NCBI GenBank assembly: GCA_947591155.1 | Contig: CANQDA010000029.1 | Span: 1 to 43,834, forward strand | Direction of reading: 5' to 3' | Source of the DNA: an uncultured Lachnospiraceae bacterium | GTDB lineage: Bacteria; Bacillota; Clostridia; Lachnospirales; Lachnospiraceae | DNA length: 43,834 nucleotides | Shown: one piece after another, positions 17,197-24,872 of the stretch | How positions within the stretch are numbered: the first letter of the stretch is position 1 | Layout of the letters: each line of letters begins with the position of its first letter | Made by a program: the position numbers and the translations under genes | The notes under the pieces: model-generated | Seen by the model: only the letters and a program-made list of their open reading frames with translations | What the model was told of the DNA's origin: nothing | Database searches by the model: none

Positions 17197-19275
17197 ATGA
17201 AGGTTTACACAACAGACAAGATCCGCAACGTTGTTATTCTCGGCCACGGCGGATCCGGGAAGACGAGCCTTGTTGAGTCCATGGCGTATCTGTCGGGCAT
17301 CACGAGCCGGCTTGGCAGTGTAGCTGAGGGAAACACGATCAGCGATTTCGATAAAGAAGAGATTAAGAGAAAGTTTTCGATCAGCACCTCCATGGTGCCG
17401 ATCATCTGGGGCGACACGAAGATCAACGTTCTGGATACGCCAGGTTATTTTGATTTCTTCGGCGAGGCGGAAGAGGCGGCAGCTGCCGCGGATGCGGCCG
17501 TCATCGTCATCAACGGCAAGAGCGGCGTCGAGGTGGGCACGCAGAAGGCGTGGGATCTCTGCGAGAAGTATAAGCTTCCGAGATTTTTCTATGTGTCGAA
17601 CATGGATTTCGACAACGCCAGCTACCGCAAGGTGGTCGAGGATCTGACCGAGCTCTACGGCAAGAAGATTGCTCCGCTTCACCTTCCGATCCGCGAGGAC
17701 GAGAAGTTTGTCGGCTATGTCAATGTCGTGAAGATGGCGGGGAGACGCTATGTGAACAAGCAGGAGAAGGTCGAGTGTGAGATACCGGATTATCTGAAGG
17801 AGTATCTGGATCAGTACCGCGAGAACCTGATCGAGGCTGTGGCCGAGACCAGCGAGGAGATGATGGACCGCTATTTCAACGGCGAGGAGTTCTCCGAGGC
17901 GGAGATCGTTTCCGCGCTCCACACGAACGTCTCCGACGGCTCGATCGTGCCGGTGACGATGGGCGCGAGCCTGAACCTGCAGGGCATCCTGATCCTGCTC
18001 GACGATATCGTGAGCTATATGCCGTCGCCCGAGAAGCGCACCATCGCGGGCGTCAACATGAAAACGAAGGAAGTCTTCGAGGCGAATTATGATTTCTCCA
18101 AGGCGAAATCCGCCTTTATCTGGAAGACGATCGTGGATCCGTTCATCGGTAAGTACTCCATGATCAAGGTCGCTTCGGGCGTGCTCAAGAACGACGACAC
18201 ACTGTACAACGAGGCGACGGACAACGAGGAGCGCATCAGCAAGCTCTATGTGATGGAAGGCAGCAAGGCTGTCGAGGTGACGGAACTCCACGCGGGCGAT
18301 ATCGGCGCCATCGGTAAGCTGAACGCCTCCACGGGCGACACGCTCTCCACGAAAGCCACCCCGATCGCATACGGCCGCATCGACGCGCCGGTACCGTATA
18401 CATACAAGCGGTACATGGCGAAGGCGAAGGGAGAGGAGGACAAGATCGCGCAGGCGCTCGCGAAGCTCGCACAGGAAGACCTGACGATCAAGGTCGTGAA
18501 CGATGGTGAGAACCGTCAGACCCTGCTTTACGGTCTGGGCGACCAGCATCTGGATATCGTCGTCAGCAAGCTTCTGACGAAGTACAAGGTGGACGTCGAG
18601 CTGACGAAGCCGAAGGTAGCGTTCCGCGAGACGATCCGCAAGAGCTCCGACGTGGATTCCAAATACAAGAAGCAGTCCGGCGGACACGGCCAGTACGGTC
18701 ACGTCAAGATGCGTTTCTCACCGCTTGATTCCCTTGAGACTCCGTATGAGTTTGAGCAGGAGGTCGTAGGCGGCGCGGTACCGAAGAACTACTTCCCGGC
18801 AGTCGAGAAGGGTATTCAGGATTCCGTGGTGAAGGGCCCGCTTGCCGGTTATCCGGTGGTAGGCGTGAAGGCCGTGCTCTACGACGGTTCTTACCATCCG
18901 GTAGACTCGTCCGAGATGGCGTTCAAGACCGCGGCGAGTCAGGCGTTCAAGAAGGGCTTCATGGAGGCGGGCCCGGTTCTGCTTGAGCCGATCGCTTCGA
19001 TGAAGGTTACGGTTCCGGATAAGTTCACGGGCGACGTGATGGGCGACCTGAACAAGAGGCGCGGCCGTGTGCTCGGCATGAATCCGGATCACAAGGGCAA
19101 CACGATCATCGAGGCGGATGTCCCGATGTCCGAGCTGTACGGCTACTCGACGCAGCTTCGCTCCATGACGGGCGGCAGCGGCGACTACTCCTACGAGTTC
19201 GCGCGCTATGAGCAGGCTCCGAACGACGTGCAGGAGAAGGAGATCGCGGCAAGACAGAATGCGGATGAAGATTAA
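17197..19275 (+). CDS. Elongation factor G-like GTPase (EF-G2 type)
   Basis: A 692-residue translational GTPase with EF-G domain order: G domain, domain II (about 300-390), and domains III-V with the QSGGHGQYGHVKMRF segment of domain IV. It starts MKVYTTDKIRNV after GGAGG. G1 is GHGGSGKT (residues 16-23) and G3 is DTPGYFDF. The usual G4 NKxD reads SNMD here, so the Lys is replaced while the specificity Asp is kept. This and the monocistronic context, away from rpsL-rpsG-tuf, mark it as the second EF-G paralogue found in many Clostridia and not the main translocase. Its role (ribosome rescue, recycling or stress) is not known from sequence. A terminator follows. Confidence 0.9.
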   Translation: MKVYTTDKIRNVVILGHGGSGKTSLVESMAYLSGITSRLGSVAEGNTISDFDKEEIKRKFSISTSMVPIIWGDTKINVLDTPGYFDFFGEAEEAAAAADAAVIVINGKSGVEVGTQKAWDLCEKYKLPRFFYVSNMDFDNASYRKVVEDLTELYGKKIAPLHLPIREDEKFVGYVNVVKMAGRRYVNKQEKVECEIPDYLKEYLDQYRENLIEAVAETSEEMMDRYFNGEEFSEAEIVSALHTNVSDGSIVPVTMGASLNLQGILILLDDIVSYMPSPEKRTIAGVNMKTKEVFEANYDFSKAKSAFIWKTIVDPFIGKYSMIKVASGVLKNDDTLYNEATDNEERISKLYVMEGSKAVEVTELHAGDIGAIGKLNASTGDTLSTKATPIAYGRIDAPVPYTYKRYMAKAKGEEDKIAQALAKLAQEDLTIKVVNDGENRQTLLYGLGDQHLDIVVSKLLTKYKVDVELTKPKVAFRETIRKSSDVDSKYKKQSGGHGQYGHVKMRFSPLDSLETPYEFEQEVVGGAVPKNYFPAVEKGIQDSVVKGPLAGYPVVGVKAVLYDGSYHPVDSSEMAFKTAASQAFKKGFMEAGPVLLEPIASMKVTVPDKFTGDVMGDLNKRRGRVLGMNPDHKGNTIIEADVPMSELYGYSTQLRSMTGGSGDYSYEFARYEQAPNDVQEKEIAARQNADED

Positions 19276-19345
19276 AAGACAGTCCTCTGAGCTGTAGGAT
19301 TCAGGAAAAACTTTCGGTTTATCTGACAAATGAAACCAATGATAC

Positions 19346-19380
19346 AGGAGCAGTGGCCGTGAGGCTGCTGCTCCTTGTTT
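19346..19380 (+). terminator. Terminator after the EF-G-like gene
   Basis: AGGAGCAG/CTGCTCCT (19346-19353/19368-19375) with an inner GCC/GGC pair and GTGA loop, followed by TTGTTT. Confidence 0.8.
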
Positions 19381-19408
19381 ACAAAGATGAAAAGTTATTT
19401 GCTGAAAA

Positions 19409-19457
19409 TGACATTTCGTGAGAAATATGAATTTTAGAAAGTGTCATTTCGTGAGAA
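19409..19457. repeat. 16-bp direct repeat at the SGNH gene 3' end
   Basis: TGACATTTCGTGAGAA (19409-19424) and TGTCATTTCGTGAGAA (19442-19457) differ at one base. The second copy contains the stop codon and last codons of the minus-strand hydrolase, so the first is a downstream duplicate of the gene end. Confidence 0.7.
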
Positions 19458-20172
19458 GTTTTCTGGACGTAAGCGCATCGGACACGAGTTTTGCGAGACA
19501 TTTGTGGCCTACGCCTGTCAGATGAACTCCGTCTGCTGTGATCGCAGGAAGGCCGAATTGCCCGGCAAGATCGTCAAGGGCGGCCTGTGTTGGGATATAT
19601 CGGGCGAAGAGTGCGCTTGCGTTGTGAACGGCGTATCCTTTGTTGAAGTCTGCGATCGTTTCCTGAATGCATTCCCGCACTTCCTGTAGGATTGGAAGCC
19701 AGAGCGCACGCGCCTGCGGGATCGGAAAGAGAAACGGCTCCAGCAGCAGAATTTTTGAGTCATGGGATGCTGAATCGGATGGCGAAGCAGGAATATTCAG
19801 GGCCTGCACATAAGCGGATGACTTTTTTGCGCAGGTCGTACCGGTCAGCTCGTGCAGAAGCGTCCGCAACGCTGCTATGGAATCTTCCAGAAACGCGGAA
19901 GCGTCTTCATGTCTGCCGGCCGCCTCGAGATCGGCGATCACCGCCACGTCGTTGATACCGCAGGTAATAGCCACGCAGTCGTATACATTCCGCGCATACA
20001 TCAGCCGCCATTTGCGCAGTACATCCGGGAAGGTGAAGCCGTCAGTGCCCCCGTTTACGGCAGTTACGCCGGGAAGGAGCGAGAGGTTCTTCACATATCC
20101 GTTTCCGAGATTATCTTTGGTAAAGCTGTGATCGCAGTCGGTGATGCTGTCGCCGAGAAACAGTATGTTCAT
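19444..20172 (-). CDS. SGNH/GDSL-family hydrolase
   Basis: A 242-residue cytoplasmic esterase-type hydrolase without signal peptide. Block I is FLGDSITDCD with the nucleophile Ser at the start, block III is CGINDV (Gly-x-Asn-Asp oxyanion motif), and block V is DGVHLTGVGH with the catalytic Asp and His. The ATG at 20172 has GGAGG 9 nt upstream; the longer frame to 20208 is unsupported. Substrates of the family include acyl esters and carbohydrate acetyl groups; none can be named here. It lies alone on the minus strand between two plus-strand units, divergent from scfA. Confidence 0.88.
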   Translation of the reverse strand: MNILFLGDSITDCDHSFTKDNLGNGYVKNLSLLPGVTAVNGGTDGFTFPDVLRKWRLMYARNVYDCVAITCGINDVAVIADLEAAGRHEDASAFLEDSIAALRTLLHELTGTTCAKKSSAYVQALNIPASPSDSASHDSKILLLEPFLFPIPQARALWLPILQEVRECIQETIADFNKGYAVHNASALFARYIPTQAALDDLAGQFGLPAITADGVHLTGVGHKCLAKLVSDALTSRKLLTK

Positions 20173-20245
20173 GAATGATTTCCTCCATGAAAAGATTATA
20201 TATCCCAATCTTTTAAGAAAAAGTCTTTTATTTTCACAAGTTCTG

Positions 20246-20254
20246 TGTTACAAT
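20246..20254 (+). promoter_or_regulatory. Extended -10 promoter of scfA
   Basis: TGTTACAAT: a TACAAT -10 box (20249-20254) with a TG one base before it. No good -35 is seen, which fits an extended -10 promoter. It lies about 70 bp before scfA. Confidence 0.5.
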
Positions 20255-20321
20255 AGCAAACAGGGTTGGCCGAAGGAATTTTTTGGCCGCTGAATTTCAT
20301 GAGGATAAGGAGAATACAGAT

Positions 20322-20465
20322 ATGAAACATATCAAGACGCTGAATACAAAACCGTTACAGAGCACACTGAAGAAGGGCGGTTGCGGCGAGTGCCAGACTT
20401 CCTGCCAGTCCGCGTGCAAGACTTCCTGCACGGTGGGCAATCAGACATGTGAGCAGAGCAAATAG
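20322..20465 (+). CDS. scfA: SCIFF ranthipeptide precursor
   Basis: A 47-residue peptide, MKHIKTLNTKPLQSTLKKGG followed by a core with six Cys (positions 21, 24, 28, 32, 36, 43). This matches the SCIFF family (six cysteines in forty-five residues), found almost universally in Clostridia. The adjacent radical SAM enzyme installs Cys-to-Thr thioether bridges at non-alpha carbons (ranthipeptide class). Thr26, Thr34, Thr37 and Thr42 are possible acceptors. AAGGAG lies 9 nt upstream of the ATG. Cellular roles suggested for such peptides include signalling and population control; none is shown by the sequence. Confidence 0.97.
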   Translation: MKHIKTLNTKPLQSTLKKGGCGECQTSCQSACKTSCTVGNQTCEQSK

Positions 20466-20499
20466 GGTAAGTGTCAGACCAACAATAAATAAAATAAGC

Positions 20500-20584
20500 G
20501 TCAGACCACAGGCAGCGGATCAGCTTCGCTGCTTGTCTGTTGCAGACAGCGCTTTGCGTTTCCGGCAGCGGTCTGTGCTCTGAC
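20500..20584 (+). ncRNA. Multibranched RNA fold between scfA and scfB
   Basis: An outer stem GTCAGAcCACAG/CTGTGcTCTGAC (20500-20511/20573-20584, one mismatch) encloses three hairpins: GCAGCG/CGCTGC (20512-20517/20527-20532), TGTCTG/CAGACA (20534-20539/20543-20548) and CGC/GCG (20550-20558). It ends 5 nt before the scfB RBS. There is no T-tract. It could stabilise the scfA 3' end or limit scfB translation. The pairing is seen; the role is inferred. Confidence 0.6.
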
Positions 20585-20601
20585 AAGAGAGGAGTCTGTC
20601 A

Positions 20602-22140
20602 TTGATCCATCAATACAAGAACAACGGCTATAACATCGTACTGGATGTAAACAGCGGTTCCGTGCATGTGGTGGACGAGCTGGTGTACGAGGTGATCGAG
20701 CTTCTGTTGAAGAAATGTCCGGAGCGTAAGATCGTGCAGACGATGCACAAGATCGTTCGGGAAGCGGAAGGTCACACAGATAAAGAGGAAGAGTCCGCGA
20801 CCGGAGCAGACGCGCCGGAGCAGTCGGATGGAAGGAAAGAGAAACAGGCTCAGGACAGTTTGGAAGAGCTTCCCGGGACGAACCTCCTGACGGAGATCAT
20901 GGAGGAGCTGATCACGAAGTATCCGGCGGATGAGATCGGGGAAGCTCTGCAGGAGTGCAGAATGCTCGCGGACGCGGGCGTACTGTTTACCGAGGATGTG
21001 TACGAGAACGCGATCGTTGACTACAAGGCCAGAAAGACCGTAGTTAAGGCGCTGTGCCTGCACATCGCGCACGACTGCAATCTTGCCTGTAAGTACTGTT
21101 TCGCAGAAGAGGGAGAATACCACGGAAGGCGCGCGCTGATGAGCTATGAGGTCGGGAAGAAAGCGTTGGATTTCCTGATCGCGAATTCCGGGGATCGCAG
21201 GAATCTCGAGGTGGATTTCTTCGGCGGAGAACCGCTGATGAACTGGCAGGTCGTGAAGGACCTGGTCGCGTACGGAAGAGAACAGGAGAAACTGCACGAC
21301 AAGAATTTCCGCTTTACGCTGACGACGAACGGTGTGCTCTTAAACGACGAGATCATGGAGTTCTGTAACCGCGAGATGGCGAATGTTGTGCTCTCGGTGG
21401 ACGGAAGGAAGGAAGTCCACGACCGCATGCGGCCGTTTCGGGGAGGGAAAGGCAGCTACGATCTAATCCTCCCCAAATTCAAAAAGTTCGCGGACAGCAG
21501 AGGACAGCAGAAGTATTACGTCCGTGGGACGTTTACCCATTACAATCTGGATTTTGCCAACGACGTCCTGCACATGGCGGACGAGGGTTTCGAGCAGATA
21601 TCCGTCGAGCCTGTGGTGGCTCCGGCTACGGAGGACTACGCGCTCAGGGAAGAGGATCTGCCGGCGATCTTCGCCGAGTATGACCGTCTGGCGGCCGAGA
21701 TGGTGAAGCGGGAGAAGGAGGGACGCCGGTTTACGTTCTTCCACTTTATGATCGACTTAAGCGGCGGCCCGTGCGTGTACAAGCGGCTGTCCGGCTGCGG
21801 CTCCGGCACAGAGTACCTTGCCGTGACGCCCTGGGGCGATCTGTATCCCTGCCATCAGTTTGTCGGAGTAGATAAATATCGGATGGGAAATGTGGGCGAG
21901 GGCATCACAAAGCCGGAGATCGTGGACGAGTTCAAGTGCTGCAATGTCTATACAAAGGAGAAATGCCGCGATTGCTTCGCGAAGTTCTACTGCAGCGGCG
22001 GCTGTGCGGCGAATTCCTACAACTTCCACGGGACGATCCAGGACGCCTACGACATCGGCTGTGAACTTCAGCGCAAGCGTGTGGAGTGCGCGCTCATGAT
22101 CAAGGCTGCTCAGGCCGAAGAAGAAACACCCGGAGAATAG
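20602..22140 (+). CDS. scfB: SCIFF peptide maturase, radical SAM/SPASM protein
   Basis: A 512-residue radical SAM enzyme that forms thioether links in the ScfA peptide using [4Fe-4S] clusters and SAM. The N-terminal peptide-recognition domain begins IHQYKNNGYNIVLDVNSG, typical of the family. A hydrophilic Glu/Asp/Lys linker (about 55-95) follows. The radical SAM motif CNLACKYC has Cys at 159, 163 and 166, with the GGEPL motif after it. The C-terminal SPASM/twitch region (about 400-480) carries many Cys, including GCGSGTEY, YPCHQF, EKCRDC and YCSGGC, for two auxiliary clusters. TTG at 20602 is the start, with AGGAG 7 nt upstream. scfA-scfB followed by secDF and recJ is a recurring clostridial neighbourhood. 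Confidence 0.97.
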   Translation: MIHQYKNNGYNIVLDVNSGSVHVVDELVYEVIELLLKKCPERKIVQTMHKIVREAEGHTDKEEESATGADAPEQSDGRKEKQAQDSLEELPGTNLLTEIMEELITKYPADEIGEALQECRMLADAGVLFTEDVYENAIVDYKARKTVVKALCLHIAHDCNLACKYCFAEEGEYHGRRALMSYEVGKKALDFLIANSGDRRNLEVDFFGGEPLMNWQVVKDLVAYGREQEKLHDKNFRFTLTTNGVLLNDEIMEFCNREMANVVLSVDGRKEVHDRMRPFRGGKGSYDLILPKFKKFADSRGQQKYYVRGTFTHYNLDFANDVLHMADEGFEQISVEPVVAPATEDYALREEDLPAIFAEYDRLAAEMVKREKEGRRFTFFHFMIDLSGGPCVYKRLSGCGSGTEYLAVTPWGDLYPCHQFVGVDKYRMGNVGEGITKPEIVDEFKCCNVYTKEKCRDCFAKFYCSGGCAANSYNFHGTIQDAYDIGCELQRKRVECALMIKAAQAEEETPGE

Positions 22141-22265
22141 CTCTCCGCGCAGGATACGGGAGAATACCGGAAAGGCAGTTCATCCCTTACGGTAATTGAC
22201 AAAAGTAATACATACGGCGATCGTCAAAACGCGGCCGCCGCAAAGAAATAAAGGAGATAACGATC

Positions 22266-24416
22266 ATGAACAAGAAAAAAGCTACATGGACACTTGCAGG
22301 TCTGCTGGTGGCGCTGGCGCTTCTGGTGTATATATCGGCGTTCGGCATCGGCAAGACCGGGACAGGCGCGGCGAAGAATATCATTCTGGGCCTAGACCTT
22401 TCCGGCGGCGTGAGTATCACGTATCAGGCGGTGGACGACAATCCGTCGGCCGAGGATATGAACGATACGAAGTACAAGCTCCAGCAGCGTGTTGACGGTT
22501 ACAGCACCGAGGCGCAGGTCTATCAGGAGGGCTCGAATCGGATCAACATCGAGATTCCGGGGGTGAGCGACGCGAACGCGATCCTGGAGGAGCTCGGAAA
22601 ACCAGGTTCTCTGGAATTCCAGCTCGAGGACGGCACGGTCGTTCTGGACGGTTCGCAGGTGGACAACGCGCAAGCGGCGCAACAGCAGGACAACATGGGC
22701 AACCGCGAGTACGTGGTCGAGCTTGACCTGAACAGCGAGGGCACAAAGGCGTTCGCGGACGCGACATCGGAGAATGTCGGAAAAGTGATCAACATTGTTT
22801 ACGACGGGGAGATCATCAGCGCGCCGGTCGTCAACGAGGCGATCACGGGCGGTACGGCAGTCATCTCCGGAAGCTTCACGGCGGAGTCGGCGCAGAACCT
22901 TGCATCTTCGATTCGTATCGGTTCCCTTTCCCTCGAGCTTGAGGAGATCCGCTCCACAGTGGTGGGCGCGCAGCTCGGCGAGGACGCGATCCGCACGAGC
23001 CTGATCGCGGGTGCAATCGGTCTGGCGCTTGTCATCATCTTCATGATCATCGTATATGCGCTTCCGGGCGTGGTGGCCGGTATTTCCCTGCTGATCTACG
23101 TGGGACTGATGCTGGTATCCCTGAATCTGTTGAATCTGACGCTGACATTGCCCGGTATCGCGGGTATCATTCTGACGATCGGTATGGCGGTCGACGCGAA
23201 CGTTATCATCTACGCCCGTATCCGCGAGGAGATCGCGGAAGGCAAGGCGGTGAAGCCGGCGATCAAGACCGGTTTCCAGAAGGCGCTCTCCGCGATTCTG
23301 GACGGCAACATTACGACGCTGATCGCGGCGTTCGTCCTGAATCTGCTCGGCACCGGCAGCGTGAAGGGTTTTGCCCAGACGCTGGCGCTCGGTATCGTCC
23401 TGTCGATGTTCACGGCTCTGGTGATCTCCAGACTGCTGGTGAACGCGCTGTACGAGTTGGGCTTCAAGGATGAGAAATATTACGGAAAGGCGAAAGCACT
23501 CACGCCGATCAATTTCGTTGGAAGGAGAAATATGTTCTTTATCATCTCGCTGGTGCTGATCCTTGTCGGCCCGGTGATGATGGGGATCAACTCCGCAGCG
23601 GGCAAGGGCGCGCTGAACCTGAGCATGGACTTCCGCGGGGGTACCGCGACGAGCGTCCTGTTCAATGAAGATCTCTCCATCGACCAGATTGACGCGGACG
23701 TGAAGCCTATCATCCGCGACATCATCGGGGGCGCGGAGATCCAGACGCAGAAGGTGGCAGGCTCCAACGAAGTTAACATCAAGACGCGCGTGCTCAGCGT
23801 GGACGAGCGCGAGAAGGTCTCCGAAGCGATCCAGGAGAAGTACGATATCGATAAGAAGGCGATCAACTTCGAGACGATCTCCTCTATCGTGAGTAACGAG
23901 ATGCGCAAGGACGCGGTGCTCGCGGTGATTGTGGCCGCGCTGTGCATGCTGGTCTACATCTGGTTCCGCTTCAAGGATATCCGCTTCGCGGGAAGCGCGG
24001 TGCTCGCGCTGCTGCACGACGTGCTGGTCGTGTTCGCCTGCTACGCGCTGGTGCGCATCTCCGTGGGCAACACCTTCATCGCCTGTATGCTGACCATTGT
24101 GGGTTACTCGATCAACGCGACGATCGTCATCTTCGACCGTATTAGAGAGAACATGAAGCTGATGAAGAAGTCGTCCCTTGCGGACATCGTGAACGCGAGT
24201 ATCACGCAGACGCTGACGCGAAGCATCTACACGTCCGTGACGACGTTCATCACGATCGCGGTGCTGTATGTGCTCGGCGTGGCGACGATCAAGGAATTTG
24301 CGCTCCCGCTGATCGTCGGCGTGGTGGCCGGCGGCTACTCCTCCGTCTGTGTGACGGGCGGCCTGTGGTATGTGTTGAAGACCAAGGTTGGCGTGAAGAA
24401 AGAGGCGGCGAAGTAA
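22266..24416 (+). CDS. secDF: Fused protein translocase subunit SecDF
   Basis: SecD and SecF are joined in one 716-residue membrane protein that uses the proton gradient to complete Sec-dependent export. The SecD half has an N-terminal membrane helix, GLDLSGGVSITYQ, an extracellular domain, and five helices ending near GMAVDANVIIYARIREE with the conserved Asp. The SecF half starts about residue 415 at INFVGRRNMFFIIS, has DFRGGTATSV, and then five more helices with TIVGYSINATIVIFDRIRE. AAGGAGA precedes the ATG. Gene order after scfB suggests co-transcription, and a terminator follows. Length is near the usual 730-750 for fused forms. Confidence 0.96.
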   Translation: MNKKKATWTLAGLLVALALLVYISAFGIGKTGTGAAKNIILGLDLSGGVSITYQAVDDNPSAEDMNDTKYKLQQRVDGYSTEAQVYQEGSNRINIEIPGVSDANAILEELGKPGSLEFQLEDGTVVLDGSQVDNAQAAQQQDNMGNREYVVELDLNSEGTKAFADATSENVGKVINIVYDGEIISAPVVNEAITGGTAVISGSFTAESAQNLASSIRIGSLSLELEEIRSTVVGAQLGEDAIRTSLIAGAIGLALVIIFMIIVYALPGVVAGISLLIYVGLMLVSLNLLNLTLTLPGIAGIILTIGMAVDANVIIYARIREEIAEGKAVKPAIKTGFQKALSAILDGNITTLIAAFVLNLLGTGSVKGFAQTLALGIVLSMFTALVISRLLVNALYELGFKDEKYYGKAKALTPINFVGRRNMFFIISLVLILVGPVMMGINSAAGKGALNLSMDFRGGTATSVLFNEDLSIDQIDADVKPIIRDIIGGAEIQTQKVAGSNEVNIKTRVLSVDEREKVSEAIQEKYDIDKKAINFETISSIVSNEMRKDAVLAVIVAALCMLVYIWFRFKDIRFAGSAVLALLHDVLVVFACYALVRISVGNTFIACMLTIVGYSINATIVIFDRIRENMKLMKKSSLADIVNASITQTLTRSIYTSVTTFITIAVLYVLGVATIKEFALPLIVGVVAGGYSSVCVTGGLWYVLKTKVGVKKEAAK

Positions 24417-24433
24417 GCTATACGAAAGCTTTC

Positions 24434-24482
24434 AGGGCAAGAGCATTTCCGGGCGGAAGTCCGGGGATGGCTTGCCCTTTTT
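24434..24482 (+). terminator. secDF terminator
   Basis: AGGGCAAG/CTTGCCCT (24434-24441/24471-24478) with an inner GC-rich loop that pairs again, followed by TTTTT to 24482. It closes the scfAB-secDF unit, so recJ needs its own promoter. Confidence 0.88.
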
Positions 24483-24494
24483 CATGTATATATG

Positions 24495-24849
24495 TTCCTG
24501 TTTAATTCACTATGGCTATCCGAACGCCCTCACAGGAATTGGTCAATACCACGGCGAAACCCGCTTCCGCTCGTTACGGTCACGCAACGGTACTAAGCTC
24601 ATGCTACGCATTCGCTAAGTGCCGGCGGACCTCTACGGTTTGCCTTAGGTATTGCCAATTCACTGTACGGGCTGAGTATGCGAAAAGCAGCAGCATTTCA
24701 CGAACAGGAATCGCAGGGATTTCCGGGTGTTTTCCGGCACAAAGCCGTTCAATATCGGCTTTCCCTTTTAAAAGCCGATATTGCGGTTTTGACGGGAAAT
24801 ACCCAGGAAGGGTACCGTGCGATTCCGTCCGATGTTTGTTAAACAGGAA
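24495..24849. repeat. Composite repeat, copy 2 (modules A and B)
   Basis: This holds TTCCTGTTTAATTCAC at the left end (24495-24510), the module A core (24533-24665, 133 bp, the reverse complement of 15494-15626 with a few changes), a short junction, and the module B palindrome (24707-24826). It ends TTAAACAGGAA at 24839-24849. The part of module A found at 15293-15493 is missing. It lies between the secDF terminator and the recJ RBS, so any recJ promoter must lie in or at the edge of the repeat. Confidence 0.88.
24707..24826. repeat. Module B palindrome, copy 2
   Basis: The same 120-bp length and GGAATCGCA...TGCGATTCC ends as copy 1 at 15679-15798, with the same central AATATCGGCTTT stem. 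The only changes seen are in the loop and keep it foldable. Confidence 0.88.
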
Positions 24850-24872
24850 TTCTATTTACGAGGATGAAAAAG

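Noticed and set aside
22196..22224. TTGACA at 22196 as a secDF promoter
   Set aside because: No acceptable -10 box at 16-18 bp; read-through from scfB is simpler.
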